Positions 1 through 5,769 of a stretch of 7,450 bases of DNA are shown here, piece by piece. The notes beneath the pieces are model-generated. The model ran no database searches, was not told the DNA's origin, and worked only from the letters and a program-made list of their open reading frames with translations. Source of the stretch: Dethiobacter sp. Its GTDB lineage: Bacteria > Bacillota > Dethiobacteria > DTU022. Every line of letters starts with the position of its first letter. Within the stretch, counting starts at the first letter, position 1. The stretch lies in contig JAGXSR010000130.1 in assembly GCA_018333405.1 (NCBI GenBank), forward strand, positions 1 through 7,450, written 5' to 3'. The translations under genes were made by a program, and so were the position numbers.

Positions 1-437
1 GATCGACGCGGCGGGAACGCTGGTCCCGGGGGTAAAACGGTACTGTTTGGGGTTTGCCGTCGGGCCCAATATTGCGGCGCAGTGATTTTCCCGATGCTGT
101 GGCGCAGGGTTCAGAGCACGGTGATACCCGAATGGCCAGGACCTGTCCCTGCGGGTGATTGAGCACGGAAACACTTGTGTCCAGGTTTGGGACAGTATTG
201 TTAAAGATGGCAGATCGTATTTTCAAAGAGTCCGTAGTCTTACCGTGGCGCGGATTGGCGCCCGTGATAGTGCCGTCATCTTCAACGCCGAGCAGCAGGA
301 TGCCGCCATCTATTGGCCAGGGCCACAATTTCCTCATAGATAACCGAATCTGAAAGCTTTTTGCGGTCAGATTTAAATTCCACACCCAGGGATTCACCTG
401 AATGGACAATTTCCAGCAGCTTTTCCATGGTTAGCAT
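1..437 (-). pseudogene. AlbA_2-domain (Schlafen-like/RecG-like) putative DNA-binding protein, N-terminal part, frameshifted and cut by window edge
   Basis: The reverse strand from ATG 437 (or the in-frame ATG 428) reads MEKLLEIVHSGESLGVEFKS, then a conserved stretch ending EEIVALAN. The match to the AlbA_2 domain then continues in another frame from base 310: DGGILLLGVEDDGTITGANP, later GPDGKPQTVPFYPRDQ. Family members have one residue between LAN and DGG (ALANxDGG), but here a single base (311) separates the AAT and GAT codons, so two bases are missing or one is extra. Without correction the first frame stops at TGA 284-282. The second frame is open for 103 codons to the window edge. AlbA_2 proteins are usually regulators or accessory proteins, often with an ATPase-like or winged-helix C-terminal part, which would lie outside this window. 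No slippery heptamer is visible at the break, so programmed frameshifting is unlikely. It is either a decayed gene or a sequence error. No strong Shine-Dalgarno precedes either ATG. Confidence 0.8.
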
Positions 438-693
438 CTGTTATCTTCAAAATCCTTTCTGCCAGTTATCTTGTTCTGTTTGGCAGCAAGCCATACGGGT
501 ATTTGCGGCCTTGTAGGCAAGATACATATAAGATTCAAGTTTATGGCGCAGGTTGTTTATATCACTTTTATATTAATTTTGTGCTGCATGAGAATATAGA
601 CAATAATGAAAAAACTGACTCTGATTAGGGTTGTTCACAGAAGCAAAATAGTGGGATACACAGATGGATAAGCTAACTTAAGAATAGTGTATG
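438..693. other. Intergenic region, no supported gene
   Basis: This stretch separates the divergent AlbA_2 fragment (minus) and the oxidoreductase (plus), so promoters for both are expected here. It is AT-rich between about 530 and 690. Several weak promoter-like hexamers occur on both strands, but none with a good -35/-10 pair that I would call. No RNA gene, terminator hairpin or convincing small gene was seen. Confidence 0.6.
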
Positions 694-715
694 GGCAATT
701 ATGATGTGAATTGCC
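694..715. promoter_or_regulatory. Perfect inverted repeat, candidate operator upstream of the oxidoreductase
   Basis: GGCAATT (694-700) is matched by its exact reverse complement AATTGCC (709-715) across an 8-base spacer. The spacer overlaps a -10-like hexamer TATGAT (700-705), with a weak TTAAGA hexamer 16 bases upstream. The repeat lies 26 bases before the preferred TTG start at 742, a position suited to a repressor site. The arms are short, so chance is not excluded. No known regulator motif was recognised. Confidence 0.4.
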
Positions 716-727
716 TTGATTATCGGC

Positions 728-733
728 AGGTGA
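728..733 (+). promoter_or_regulatory. Shine-Dalgarno that decides the TTG start of the oxidoreductase
   Basis: AGGTGA sits 8 bases before TTG 742. The upstream in-frame ATG at 691 has no purine-rich element before it. The 17 residues it would add have no family counterpart, because the Rossmann strand (KTVVVLGGG) begins two codons after the TTG. Confidence 0.65.
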
Positions 734-741
734 TATTTTGC

Positions 742-1896
742 TTGGCTAAAACAGTGGTAGTGCTGGGAGGCGGCGCCGGGGGTGTGGCCGCGGTTAATGT
801 GTTAAGCAAAACTCTTTCCCGGAATAACCGGATTATCCTGGTGGACCGAAAAGAGAGCTATCACTTTCAGGGCGCTTTTCCCTTGCTCATGGTAAACCAG
901 AGGCGCCCCGCGCAATTGACTAAGAGGTTGGATAATCTGGAACGGAAAGGGATTGAATTTTTTCAGGCTGAGGTAAAACAAATTCGCCCGCAGCAGAATC
1001 TGGTAGATACAAGCCGGGAATCGCTTTGTTACGATTATCTGGTGATCGCATTGGGCGCAGAGCACCATCCGGAAACGGTTCCCGGAATGGCAGAAGGGTC
1101 TTATAATCCGTGGAGGTTCGAAGGGGCCTGCCAACTGCGCCATAAACTATCCCGATTCAAACGGGGGAAAATCGTGTTTTTTATGGCCAGCACGCCTTTC
1201 AGCTGCCCGATCGCGCCTTATGAGATAATTTTTCTCCTGGATGATTACTATCGCCGGCGAGGCCTGCGCCAACAGGTAGAGCTGACCCTGGTTACCCCGG
1301 AGCCGACCCCGGAGCCGCTGGCCGGTCCTAAGGTTGGCGAAAGCGTACGCCAAATGATGGAGGAACGGGGAATCACACTGATTACTCAGGCCAAAGTCCT
1401 CTGTTTGGACACGGATCAAAACCGCTTATTGCTGGACCATGGCATTGAAATACCGGGAGATCTGTTTATCGGTGTGCCTTCCCACTGGGGTCCAGCGGCG
1501 CTGCGCGGCTCAGGTCTGACTGAAGAGGGTGGATGGGTTGACGTGGATCCGCATACTCTGAACACCCGGGCTGAAAACGTCTTCGCCATCGGGGACGCGG
1601 CAGCGCTGAAGCTGCCGGTGACGAAAGTGTGGGCGCCCAAAGCGGGTATCTTCGCCCATTATCAGGGCGAGGTGGTGGCGCGCAATATTGCCTCGCTGAT
1701 TGCCGGTGAGTGTCCAAGTTTCCGCTATACCGCCAAAGGCTTCTGGATTATGCTCACCGGGTCCGGCCGGGCCCGCTACTGCACTGTGCGTTACCGCACT
1801 GAGCCTAAAGCGCTCATCACCATGCTCCGCCCCACCCGGGCGGCTTACCTGGCCAAACTGGCTATAGAAAAGTACTGGCTGGTACGGTGGTTTTAG
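742..1896 (+). CDS. FAD/NAD(P)-dependent oxidoreductase, sulfide:quinone oxidoreductase-like
   Basis: A 384-residue flavoprotein with the two-dinucleotide-binding-domain fold. An N-terminal Rossmann motif VVVLGGGAGG (residues 5-14) binds the FAD ADP moiety. VIALGAEHHP (101-110) is the usual mid-domain motif and FAIGDAAAL (281-289) the second FAD-contacting motif, followed by the helix KAGIFAHYQGEVVARNI. TPFSCPIAPYE (151-161) matches the segment that holds a redox Cys in sulfide:quinone oxidoreductases and flavocytochrome c sulfide dehydrogenases; here it is C155. The second redox Cys, expected in a GxC segment near residue 335, is Trp335 (GFWIMLTGSG); C347 lies 12 residues later. The C-terminal end is amphipathic and aromatic (IEKYWLVRWF), compatible with monotopic membrane attachment. 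The family passes electrons from sulfide, NADH or similar donors to quinone; the substrate here is uncertain. The start was chosen from the Shine-Dalgarno; ATG 691 (401 residues) is the alternative. The gene converges on the carboxylase operon with a 21-base gap and no clear terminator. Confidence 0.85.
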   Translation: MAKTVVVLGGGAGGVAAVNVLSKTLSRNNRIILVDRKESYHFQGAFPLLMVNQRRPAQLTKRLDNLERKGIEFFQAEVKQIRPQQNLVDTSRESLCYDYLVIALGAEHHPETVPGMAEGSYNPWRFEGACQLRHKLSRFKRGKIVFFMASTPFSCPIAPYEIIFLLDDYYRRRGLRQQVELTLVTPEPTPEPLAGPKVGESVRQMMEERGITLITQAKVLCLDTDQNRLLLDHGIEIPGDLFIGVPSHWGPAALRGSGLTEEGGWVDVDPHTLNTRAENVFAIGDAAALKLPVTKVWAPKAGIFAHYQGEVVARNIASLIAGECPSFRYTAKGFWIMLTGSGRARYCTVRYRTEPKALITMLRPTRAAYLAKLAIEKYWLVRWF

Positions 1897-1917
1897 CTTA
1901 CAAACCAGGTCAAAAGA

Positions 1918-3996
1918 TCAGCCGGGCCAGGGCGTATCGATCACGGTAGAAGAGCCTGGGGATTGAGTTTCCGTTTGGTCATCTTGTCTTAATACAAACA
2001 GCGTCTGACCTTCCTGCACAATACCATTCAACTTTACGCAAATCTCTTCGATTTGTGCATCAAAAGGTGCTGTAACGGCATTCTCCATTTTCATCGCTTC
2101 AATACTGGCGATTTCTTCGCCCTGATGCACAATGTCCCCGACTTTAAGCATACCTCTTTTCGGGTTGCCGATTCTCCACAGATTACCGTTTATCGGCGCG
2201 CCAATTTCCAGCGGCCCTTTGGCCATCCTGATTTCTACCTGTTTTGCCCTGGGGGTGCTCACTTTATAAACCCTGGTTTTGTTATTGACACTCATCACCA
2301 CGTGGATATATCCGTCATGTTCCCCTCCGACCGATAACAGCTCAATGGTGCAGGGTTTGCCGTTGAATTCAAAGTCCACTTTTCCGCCGGGTTTGCGCAG
2401 CCCTTCGAGCCAGACATCCGTGGGTAAAACCAGTGGCGCCTCTCCATACATATCTCTGAATTGAATAAATTGAAGCGCGTCCTTCGGGTGCATCAGGTAA
2501 AGGATAAACTCTTCTTCCGATGGCTCCCGCCCTATACTGACAGCCAGCGTCCGTTTTTGCTTTTCCATGCTTTCATCAGCGAGCGAATCCAGAGGGGAGA
2601 GTTCGCTTCTTTCTTTGATCTTGTCTTCCCACTCCTCACCGAACGCGCTTACGTATACCCAGTCGTCAGGCCAACCCATAGGGAGCCGCCCGTAGCCGCC
2701 CAAAATCAGATTTTTAAAATCACCCGATGCGCTCCGGAACAACTGATAAAGCTCCTCTTGCTCCTCTTTCTCCATCGAACTGAAATCCTGTCTTTTATCC
2801 TCCACAAACCTGGCCATCAGAGCGAGGAGATGCTTCACCCCGCTCTTTCCGCCTTCTTTCATATACTTGTTGACAATACTGCTGCAGGTAACCCAGGTAA
2901 TCTGTGAGCCCGGAGTTACATCGAAGTAGCGGATGATCTTGTTGTAGTAAGACATCAGCGTTAAAATCTCCGGCATCAGGTGCAAAAAATCGCCATTTTC
3001 CGCCTGCTCAAAGGAGCTGGGAAAAGCGCCGCCCGGCATTCTGTGATATACGACATGGTGATCAAAACCTTTAAAAGGCGATTCGGCCCACTCATAATGC
3101 CTGATCCAGGTGCGCACTTTTTGCACGGCCGCTTCCGCCTCTTTACGGTTCAGATGCACCGGTATACCGAATTCCTCCAGATAAGCGTGCACCGCCAAAA
3201 TGGGCGGCTGGCCATAAAACCGCGCCAGGGAATCTTCCTCTACGTCCAGGATTTTTGCTCCGGCTTGGGCTGCCGCCAGCAGCGCCGGTAAGGCCAGGCC
3301 ATCCGTTGTATGGCGGTGATACTGGATCACCAGATCCGGGTATTGCTGTTTGATCGCGTCAACCAGGCTTCCAATCCGCCGGGGGCTGCCGACTCCGGCC
3401 ATATCTTTTATATCCAGAATAATTTCATCGGTACCGCCACACATAGCCACAATATCTTTTACCAACTTCAGGTAATAATCGTCGGTAGCCCAGTCGGCCT
3501 GAGTAAAGCAGATCGCCGGTTCGAACAGTTTTCCCCTGCTCATCACTGTTTCCGCAGCCATCCGCATATTGCGTATATCATTTAAAAAAGAGAAGCAACG
3601 CCAGATATCTATATCCACTTGGGAGACGACATACTTAATAACATTGGGCGGATACGGGCGGTAGCCCCACAAACTGGTTTCGCGAATTAAGGTTTTCAGC
3701 AAAACATCAGGCATCAATGATCTTAAAATTTCGAGCTCTTCAAAAGGGCTCTCTTTACGGTTCATCAACCCCACATGCCACCGGGCGCCCCCGTGGCATT
3801 CCGCACTAAATAAGCCCATCTGATTATAGCAGGGCGCCAGGGTCTTTAAGTCATAGATGCGCAGCCGGTTTTTATAATCAGACTGACCGGCATCTCTCAG
3901 AGAAGTCGTCGACAGGCAAACCCCTTTTAACGAGCGAACCCGCCTGACAATTTCAGCGGGCGTTAAGCCCGGTTGGACAAAGATATAATTTTTCAT
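1918..3996 (-). CDS. pycB: Biotin-dependent carboxyltransferase with biotin carrier domain, pyruvate carboxylase subunit B-like
   Basis: A 692-residue protein. Residues about 25-300 form the HMGL-like TIM barrel of the 5S/pyruvate carboxylase carboxyltransferase. Its metal site is complete: Asp35 (LRDAGQS), Lys197 (IKDMAG, the carboxylated lysine) and His227/His229 (YHRHT). Residues about 310-580 are the PYC_OADA conserved domain, including MPGGAFPSSFEQA (320-332) and EPSEEEFILYLMHPK (491-505). Residues about 585-670 are the biotin carrier domain, with biotinylation motif EAMKMEN and biotinyl Lys636. A polar tail of about 22 residues follows. Pyruvate-binding equivalents Arg34, Gln38, Arg105 and Tyr112 are kept. 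Relative to pyruvate carboxylase, however, the WGGATFD aspartate is His74, and the PGGQxTN threonine aligns with Pro326 (Ser327 next). The acceptor may therefore not be pyruvate. The gene follows pycA by 10 bases and is probably translationally coupled. It is cytoplasmic: no membrane segments are seen, so an Na+-pump decarboxylase is less likely. Confidence 0.88.
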   Translation of the reverse strand: MKNYIFVQPGLTPAEIVRRVRSLKGVCLSTTSLRDAGQSDYKNRLRIYDLKTLAPCYNQMGLFSAECHGGARWHVGLMNRKESPFEELEILRSLMPDVLLKTLIRETSLWGYRPYPPNVIKYVVSQVDIDIWRCFSFLNDIRNMRMAAETVMSRGKLFEPAICFTQADWATDDYYLKLVKDIVAMCGGTDEIILDIKDMAGVGSPRRIGSLVDAIKQQYPDLVIQYHRHTTDGLALPALLAAAQAGAKILDVEEDSLARFYGQPPILAVHAYLEEFGIPVHLNRKEAEAAVQKVRTWIRHYEWAESPFKGFDHHVVYHRMPGGAFPSSFEQAENGDFLHLMPEILTLMSYYNKIIRYFDVTPGSQITWVTCSSIVNKYMKEGGKSGVKHLLALMARFVEDKRQDFSSMEKEEQEELYQLFRSASGDFKNLILGGYGRLPMGWPDDWVYVSAFGEEWEDKIKERSELSPLDSLADESMEKQKRTLAVSIGREPSEEEFILYLMHPKDALQFIQFRDMYGEAPLVLPTDVWLEGLRKPGGKVDFEFNGKPCTIELLSVGGEHDGYIHVVMSVNNKTRVYKVSTPRAKQVEIRMAKGPLEIGAPINGNLWRIGNPKRGMLKVGDIVHQGEEIASIEAMKMENAVTAPFDAQIEEICVKLNGIVQEGQTLFVLRQDDQTETQSPGSSTVIDTPWPG

Positions 3997-4002
3997 TTGC
4001 TA

Positions 4003-4008
4003 TCCCTC
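4003..4008 (-). promoter_or_regulatory. Shine-Dalgarno of the carboxyltransferase gene, overlapping the upstream stop
   Basis: On the minus strand GAGGGA lies 6 bases before the ATG at 3996 and shares bases with the TGA stop of the biotin carboxylase gene (4009-4007). This arrangement points to translational coupling and matched production of the two subunits. Confidence 0.75.
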
Positions 4009-5464
4009 AGATCCATTTAGGAGTGCCCAAAGCTGATATTTCCGCAACATACCTGGCCACTTTCAACATTTCATCTTCGCTGTCCTTTTCGATGAACTTA
4101 GAGACCAGCTCATCTAAATGCTCTTCAATGAAGCGGGTGGAGAATTCGCCGGCGATAAATTTCGGGTGGCGAATGATACTTAGCAGAAGCGGGGCCAGGG
4201 TTTTTACCCCTTCAATGCGCAAATCCTTGCTGATCGCCCGGTCCATCACCCGAATAGCGTCTTCCCGGTCGGCGCCGGTGGCCATAATCAGCATAATCAG
4301 GGAATCATAATAGGGCGGTATATCCGCTCCTTCATATAAACCGGGGGAGATCCTGACCGCCGGGCCCTGGGGTGAATAGAGCCTGGAAATAACGCCAAAA
4401 GAGGGGTTAAAAGTCCGCGGGTCTTCGGCGTTAAGGCGGACTTCCAGCGCCCACCGGTTCGGGCGGATGTCGGACTGTTTAAAAGGTAAAGGCTTCCCCG
4501 CAGCCACATCGATCATGATCCCGACAATATCCAGGCCGGTAATCAGCTCCGTTATGCCGTGCTCAACCTGCAACCGGGTATTCACTTCCAAAAAATAAAA
4601 CTTGCGCTTGCTGGAATCAAATAGAAACTCCACCGTCCCGGCAGAAACATATCCTATTTCCTGCATCAGCCTGACCGCCGCCGAGCATAACTCCCGACGC
4701 AGCTCTTCGTCTAAGCTGGGCGACGGCGCTTCTTCGATAATTTTCTGGTTGCGCCTTTGGATGGTGCATTCCCGCTCGCACAGGTGGGTGACCTGGCCAT
4801 GAAAATCGGCTATGATCTGAACCTCAATATGCCGCCCACGTTCAATATATTTTTCAACCAGCACAGTATCGTCGCCGAAGAATTTAGCCGCTTCGGAGCG
4901 TACCTGGGCCAAGGCTGCCGGGATCTGCGCGTTGTTTTCCGCTTTGAGCATCCCTTTGCCGCCCCCGCTGGCGGAGGCTTTGATCATAATCGGAAAATCG
5001 ACAGCGTCTTCTTCCATCCACTTCCTGATTTCCGCTTCGGTGGTCACATTGCTGATCCCGGGAATCACAGGCACGTTGCACCGGACAGCAATCTTCTTGG
5101 CTTGGATTTTATCCCCCATCGCCCGGATTGCCTCCGGGGGCGGCCCGATCCACACCAGACCCGCATCGATAACCCTGTCGGCAAAACGGTCATTTTCCGA
5201 TAAAAAACCCCAACCAGGGTGCACCGCATCCGCTTTTGCCTGCAGAGCGGCCGATATAATGTTGTCAAAATTTAAATACGATTCGCTGGGCAGAGCGCTT
5301 CCAATGTGATAAGCCGTATCGGCCATCACTACGTGCTGCGCAAGCCGATCAGGAGTGCTGTATACCGCTACGGTTTTAATTTTCCGATCCCGACAGGTAT
5401 GCATGATCCTGACCGCTGGAACGCCGCGGTTGGCGATAAGCACTTTTTCAATATTCTTATACAT
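4007..5464 (-). CDS. pycA: Biotin carboxylase subunit, pyruvate carboxylase subunit A-like
   Basis: A 485-residue ATP-grasp biotin carboxylase that uses ATP and bicarbonate to carboxylate biotin on the partner subunit. The N-terminal domain starts KVLIANRGVPAVRI, and HPGWGFLSEN is at 82-91. The key residues of E. coli AccC can be matched: Lys119 (MGDK), Lys162 and the glycine-rich loop (KASASGGGKGM, 162-172), His212 and Glu214 (GRHIEVQ), Lys241 (RRNQKIIEEAP), Glu279, then Glu293, Asn295, Arg297, Gln299, Val300 and Glu301 (FLEVNTRLQVEH), and Arg343 (LEVRLNAEDP). The catalytic set is complete. Length fits a stand-alone subunit: the protein ends shortly after the biotin carboxylase C domain with a linker-like helix (VARYVAEISALG) resembling the inter-domain segment of single-chain pyruvate carboxylase. 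The usual NRGEIA is NRGVPA, and the usual QVEHPVTE is QVEHGITE, marking a divergent lineage. Shine-Dalgarno GAGGTGA (5474-5468) precedes the ATG. It is the first gene of a two-gene operon with the carboxyltransferase. Confidence 0.92.
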   Translation of the reverse strand: MYKNIEKVLIANRGVPAVRIMHTCRDRKIKTVAVYSTPDRLAQHVVMADTAYHIGSALPSESYLNFDNIISAALQAKADAVHPGWGFLSENDRFADRVIDAGLVWIGPPPEAIRAMGDKIQAKKIAVRCNVPVIPGISNVTTEAEIRKWMEEDAVDFPIMIKASASGGGKGMLKAENNAQIPAALAQVRSEAAKFFGDDTVLVEKYIERGRHIEVQIIADFHGQVTHLCERECTIQRRNQKIIEEAPSPSLDEELRRELCSAAVRLMQEIGYVSAGTVEFLFDSSKRKFYFLEVNTRLQVEHGITELITGLDIVGIMIDVAAGKPLPFKQSDIRPNRWALEVRLNAEDPRTFNPSFGVISRLYSPQGPAVRISPGLYEGADIPPYYDSLIMLIMATGADREDAIRVMDRAISKDLRIEGVKTLAPLLLSIIRHPKFIAGEFSTRFIEEHLDELVSKFIEKDSEDEMLKVARYVAEISALGTPKWI

Positions 5465-5496
5465 CGGTCACCTCAAGTCCTTCGTCTAAAGTAGCA

Positions 5497-5528
5497 AGAT
5501 GATCATCTATCCGGAATTTGCCAGGCAA
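5497..5528. promoter_or_regulatory. Two short palindromes in the pycA leader
   Basis: AGATGATCATCT (5497-5508) is a perfect 12-base palindrome, and TTGCCAGGCAA (5518-5528) is a perfect 5-base inverted repeat around one central A. Both lie 33-64 bases upstream of the pycA start, downstream of the predicted promoters, where a repressor or RNA structure could act. No known regulator consensus was recognised. Each alone could be chance. Confidence 0.3.
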
Positions 5529-5603
5529 GCGGTTATCCACTATCATTCCACGAAAACGTCCGCACCATTTACCGATCATCACAAATCACCGCGCCAATTT
5601 CTT

Positions 5604-5618
5604 ATATAATCATTATAT
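5604..5618. promoter_or_regulatory. AT-rich perfect palindrome over a pycA -10-like hexamer
   Basis: ATATAAT (5604-5610) and its exact complement ATTATAT (5612-5618) flank a single C. The minus-strand reading includes a perfect TATAAT (5617-5612), with only a poor -35 about 18 bases upstream. It could be a second pycA promoter, an operator, or both. Next to it, 5619-5639 carries an imperfect dyad built on CATG-AAAC-CATG. Confidence 0.35.
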
Positions 5619-5652
5619 GTATCATGAAACCATGAATACAACTTTGCATTTA

Positions 5653-5682
5653 AGTATAAGCGAATCAACTTTGCAGTGTCAA
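5653..5682 (-). promoter_or_regulatory. Predicted sigma-A promoter for pycAB
   Basis: The minus strand has a perfect -35 TTGACA (5682-5677), an 18-base spacer and a -10-like TATACT (5658-5653). Transcription from here would give a leader of roughly 180 bases before the pycA ATG. That leader would include the palindromes at 5497-5528 and 5604-5618. Confidence 0.5.
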
Positions 5683-5719
5683 TGACCATTTTTAAAAGCA
5701 TTCCGGATCCTGTGTTTGG

Positions 5720-5748
5720 TTGACAATGGTTTGCACCGGGTATATAAT
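5720..5748 (+). promoter_or_regulatory. Consensus sigma-A promoter for the HTH-Uma2 gene
   Basis: TTGACA (5720-5725) and TATAAT (5743-5748) are both perfect consensus hexamers separated by 17 bases. Transcription should begin around 5755, leaving only about 15 bases before the ATG. The promoter overlaps the in-frame codons upstream of 5770, which shows that a start at TTG 5716 cannot be right for this transcript. Confidence 0.85.
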
Positions 5749-5754
5749 GCAGGC

Positions 5755-5762
5755 GGAGGTGA
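5755..5762 (+). promoter_or_regulatory. Strong Shine-Dalgarno that sets the HTH-Uma2 start
   Basis: GGAGGTGA is followed by 7 bases and then ATG 5770. This near-ideal site fixes the start at 5770. It lies almost at the predicted transcript 5' end. Confidence 0.85.
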
Positions 5763-5769
5763 CTTGTTA

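Noticed and set aside
447..527. Minus-strand open frame of 26 codons starting MYLAYKAANTRMACC
   Set aside because: It has no recognisable domain, a weak ribosome-binding context and a length within chance expectation in a non-coding stretch.
1888..1907. Hairpin TGGTTT / AAACCA spanning the end of the oxidoreductase gene, considered as a bidirectional terminator
   Set aside because: The stem is only 6 bases, the loop is 8, and no T-run follows on either strand.
2461..2907. Plus-strand 148-codon open frame antisense to pycB
   Set aside because: It is covered by the conserved PYC_OADA part of the carboxyltransferase on the opposite strand and has no motif or ribosome-binding site of its own.
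4757..5203. Plus-strand 148-codon open frame antisense to pycA
   Set aside because: The translated product has no family features and lies wholly within the well-supported biotin carboxylase gene; it is a shadow frame.
1918..5464. Na+-translocating oxaloacetate or methylmalonyl-CoA decarboxylase assignment for the biotin enzyme
   Set aside because: A stand-alone biotin carboxylase subunit is present, and no membrane beta or gamma subunit lies alongside in the window, so an ATP-dependent carboxylase fits better.
5465..5652. Riboswitch or T-box in the pycA leader
   Set aside because: No conserved riboswitch core, T-box sequence or terminator hairpin with a T-run could be found; only short palindromes are visible.
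5716..5769. N-terminal extension of the HTH-Uma2 protein from TTG 5716
   Set aside because: The consensus promoter lies inside this stretch and an ideal Shine-Dalgarno precedes ATG 5770.
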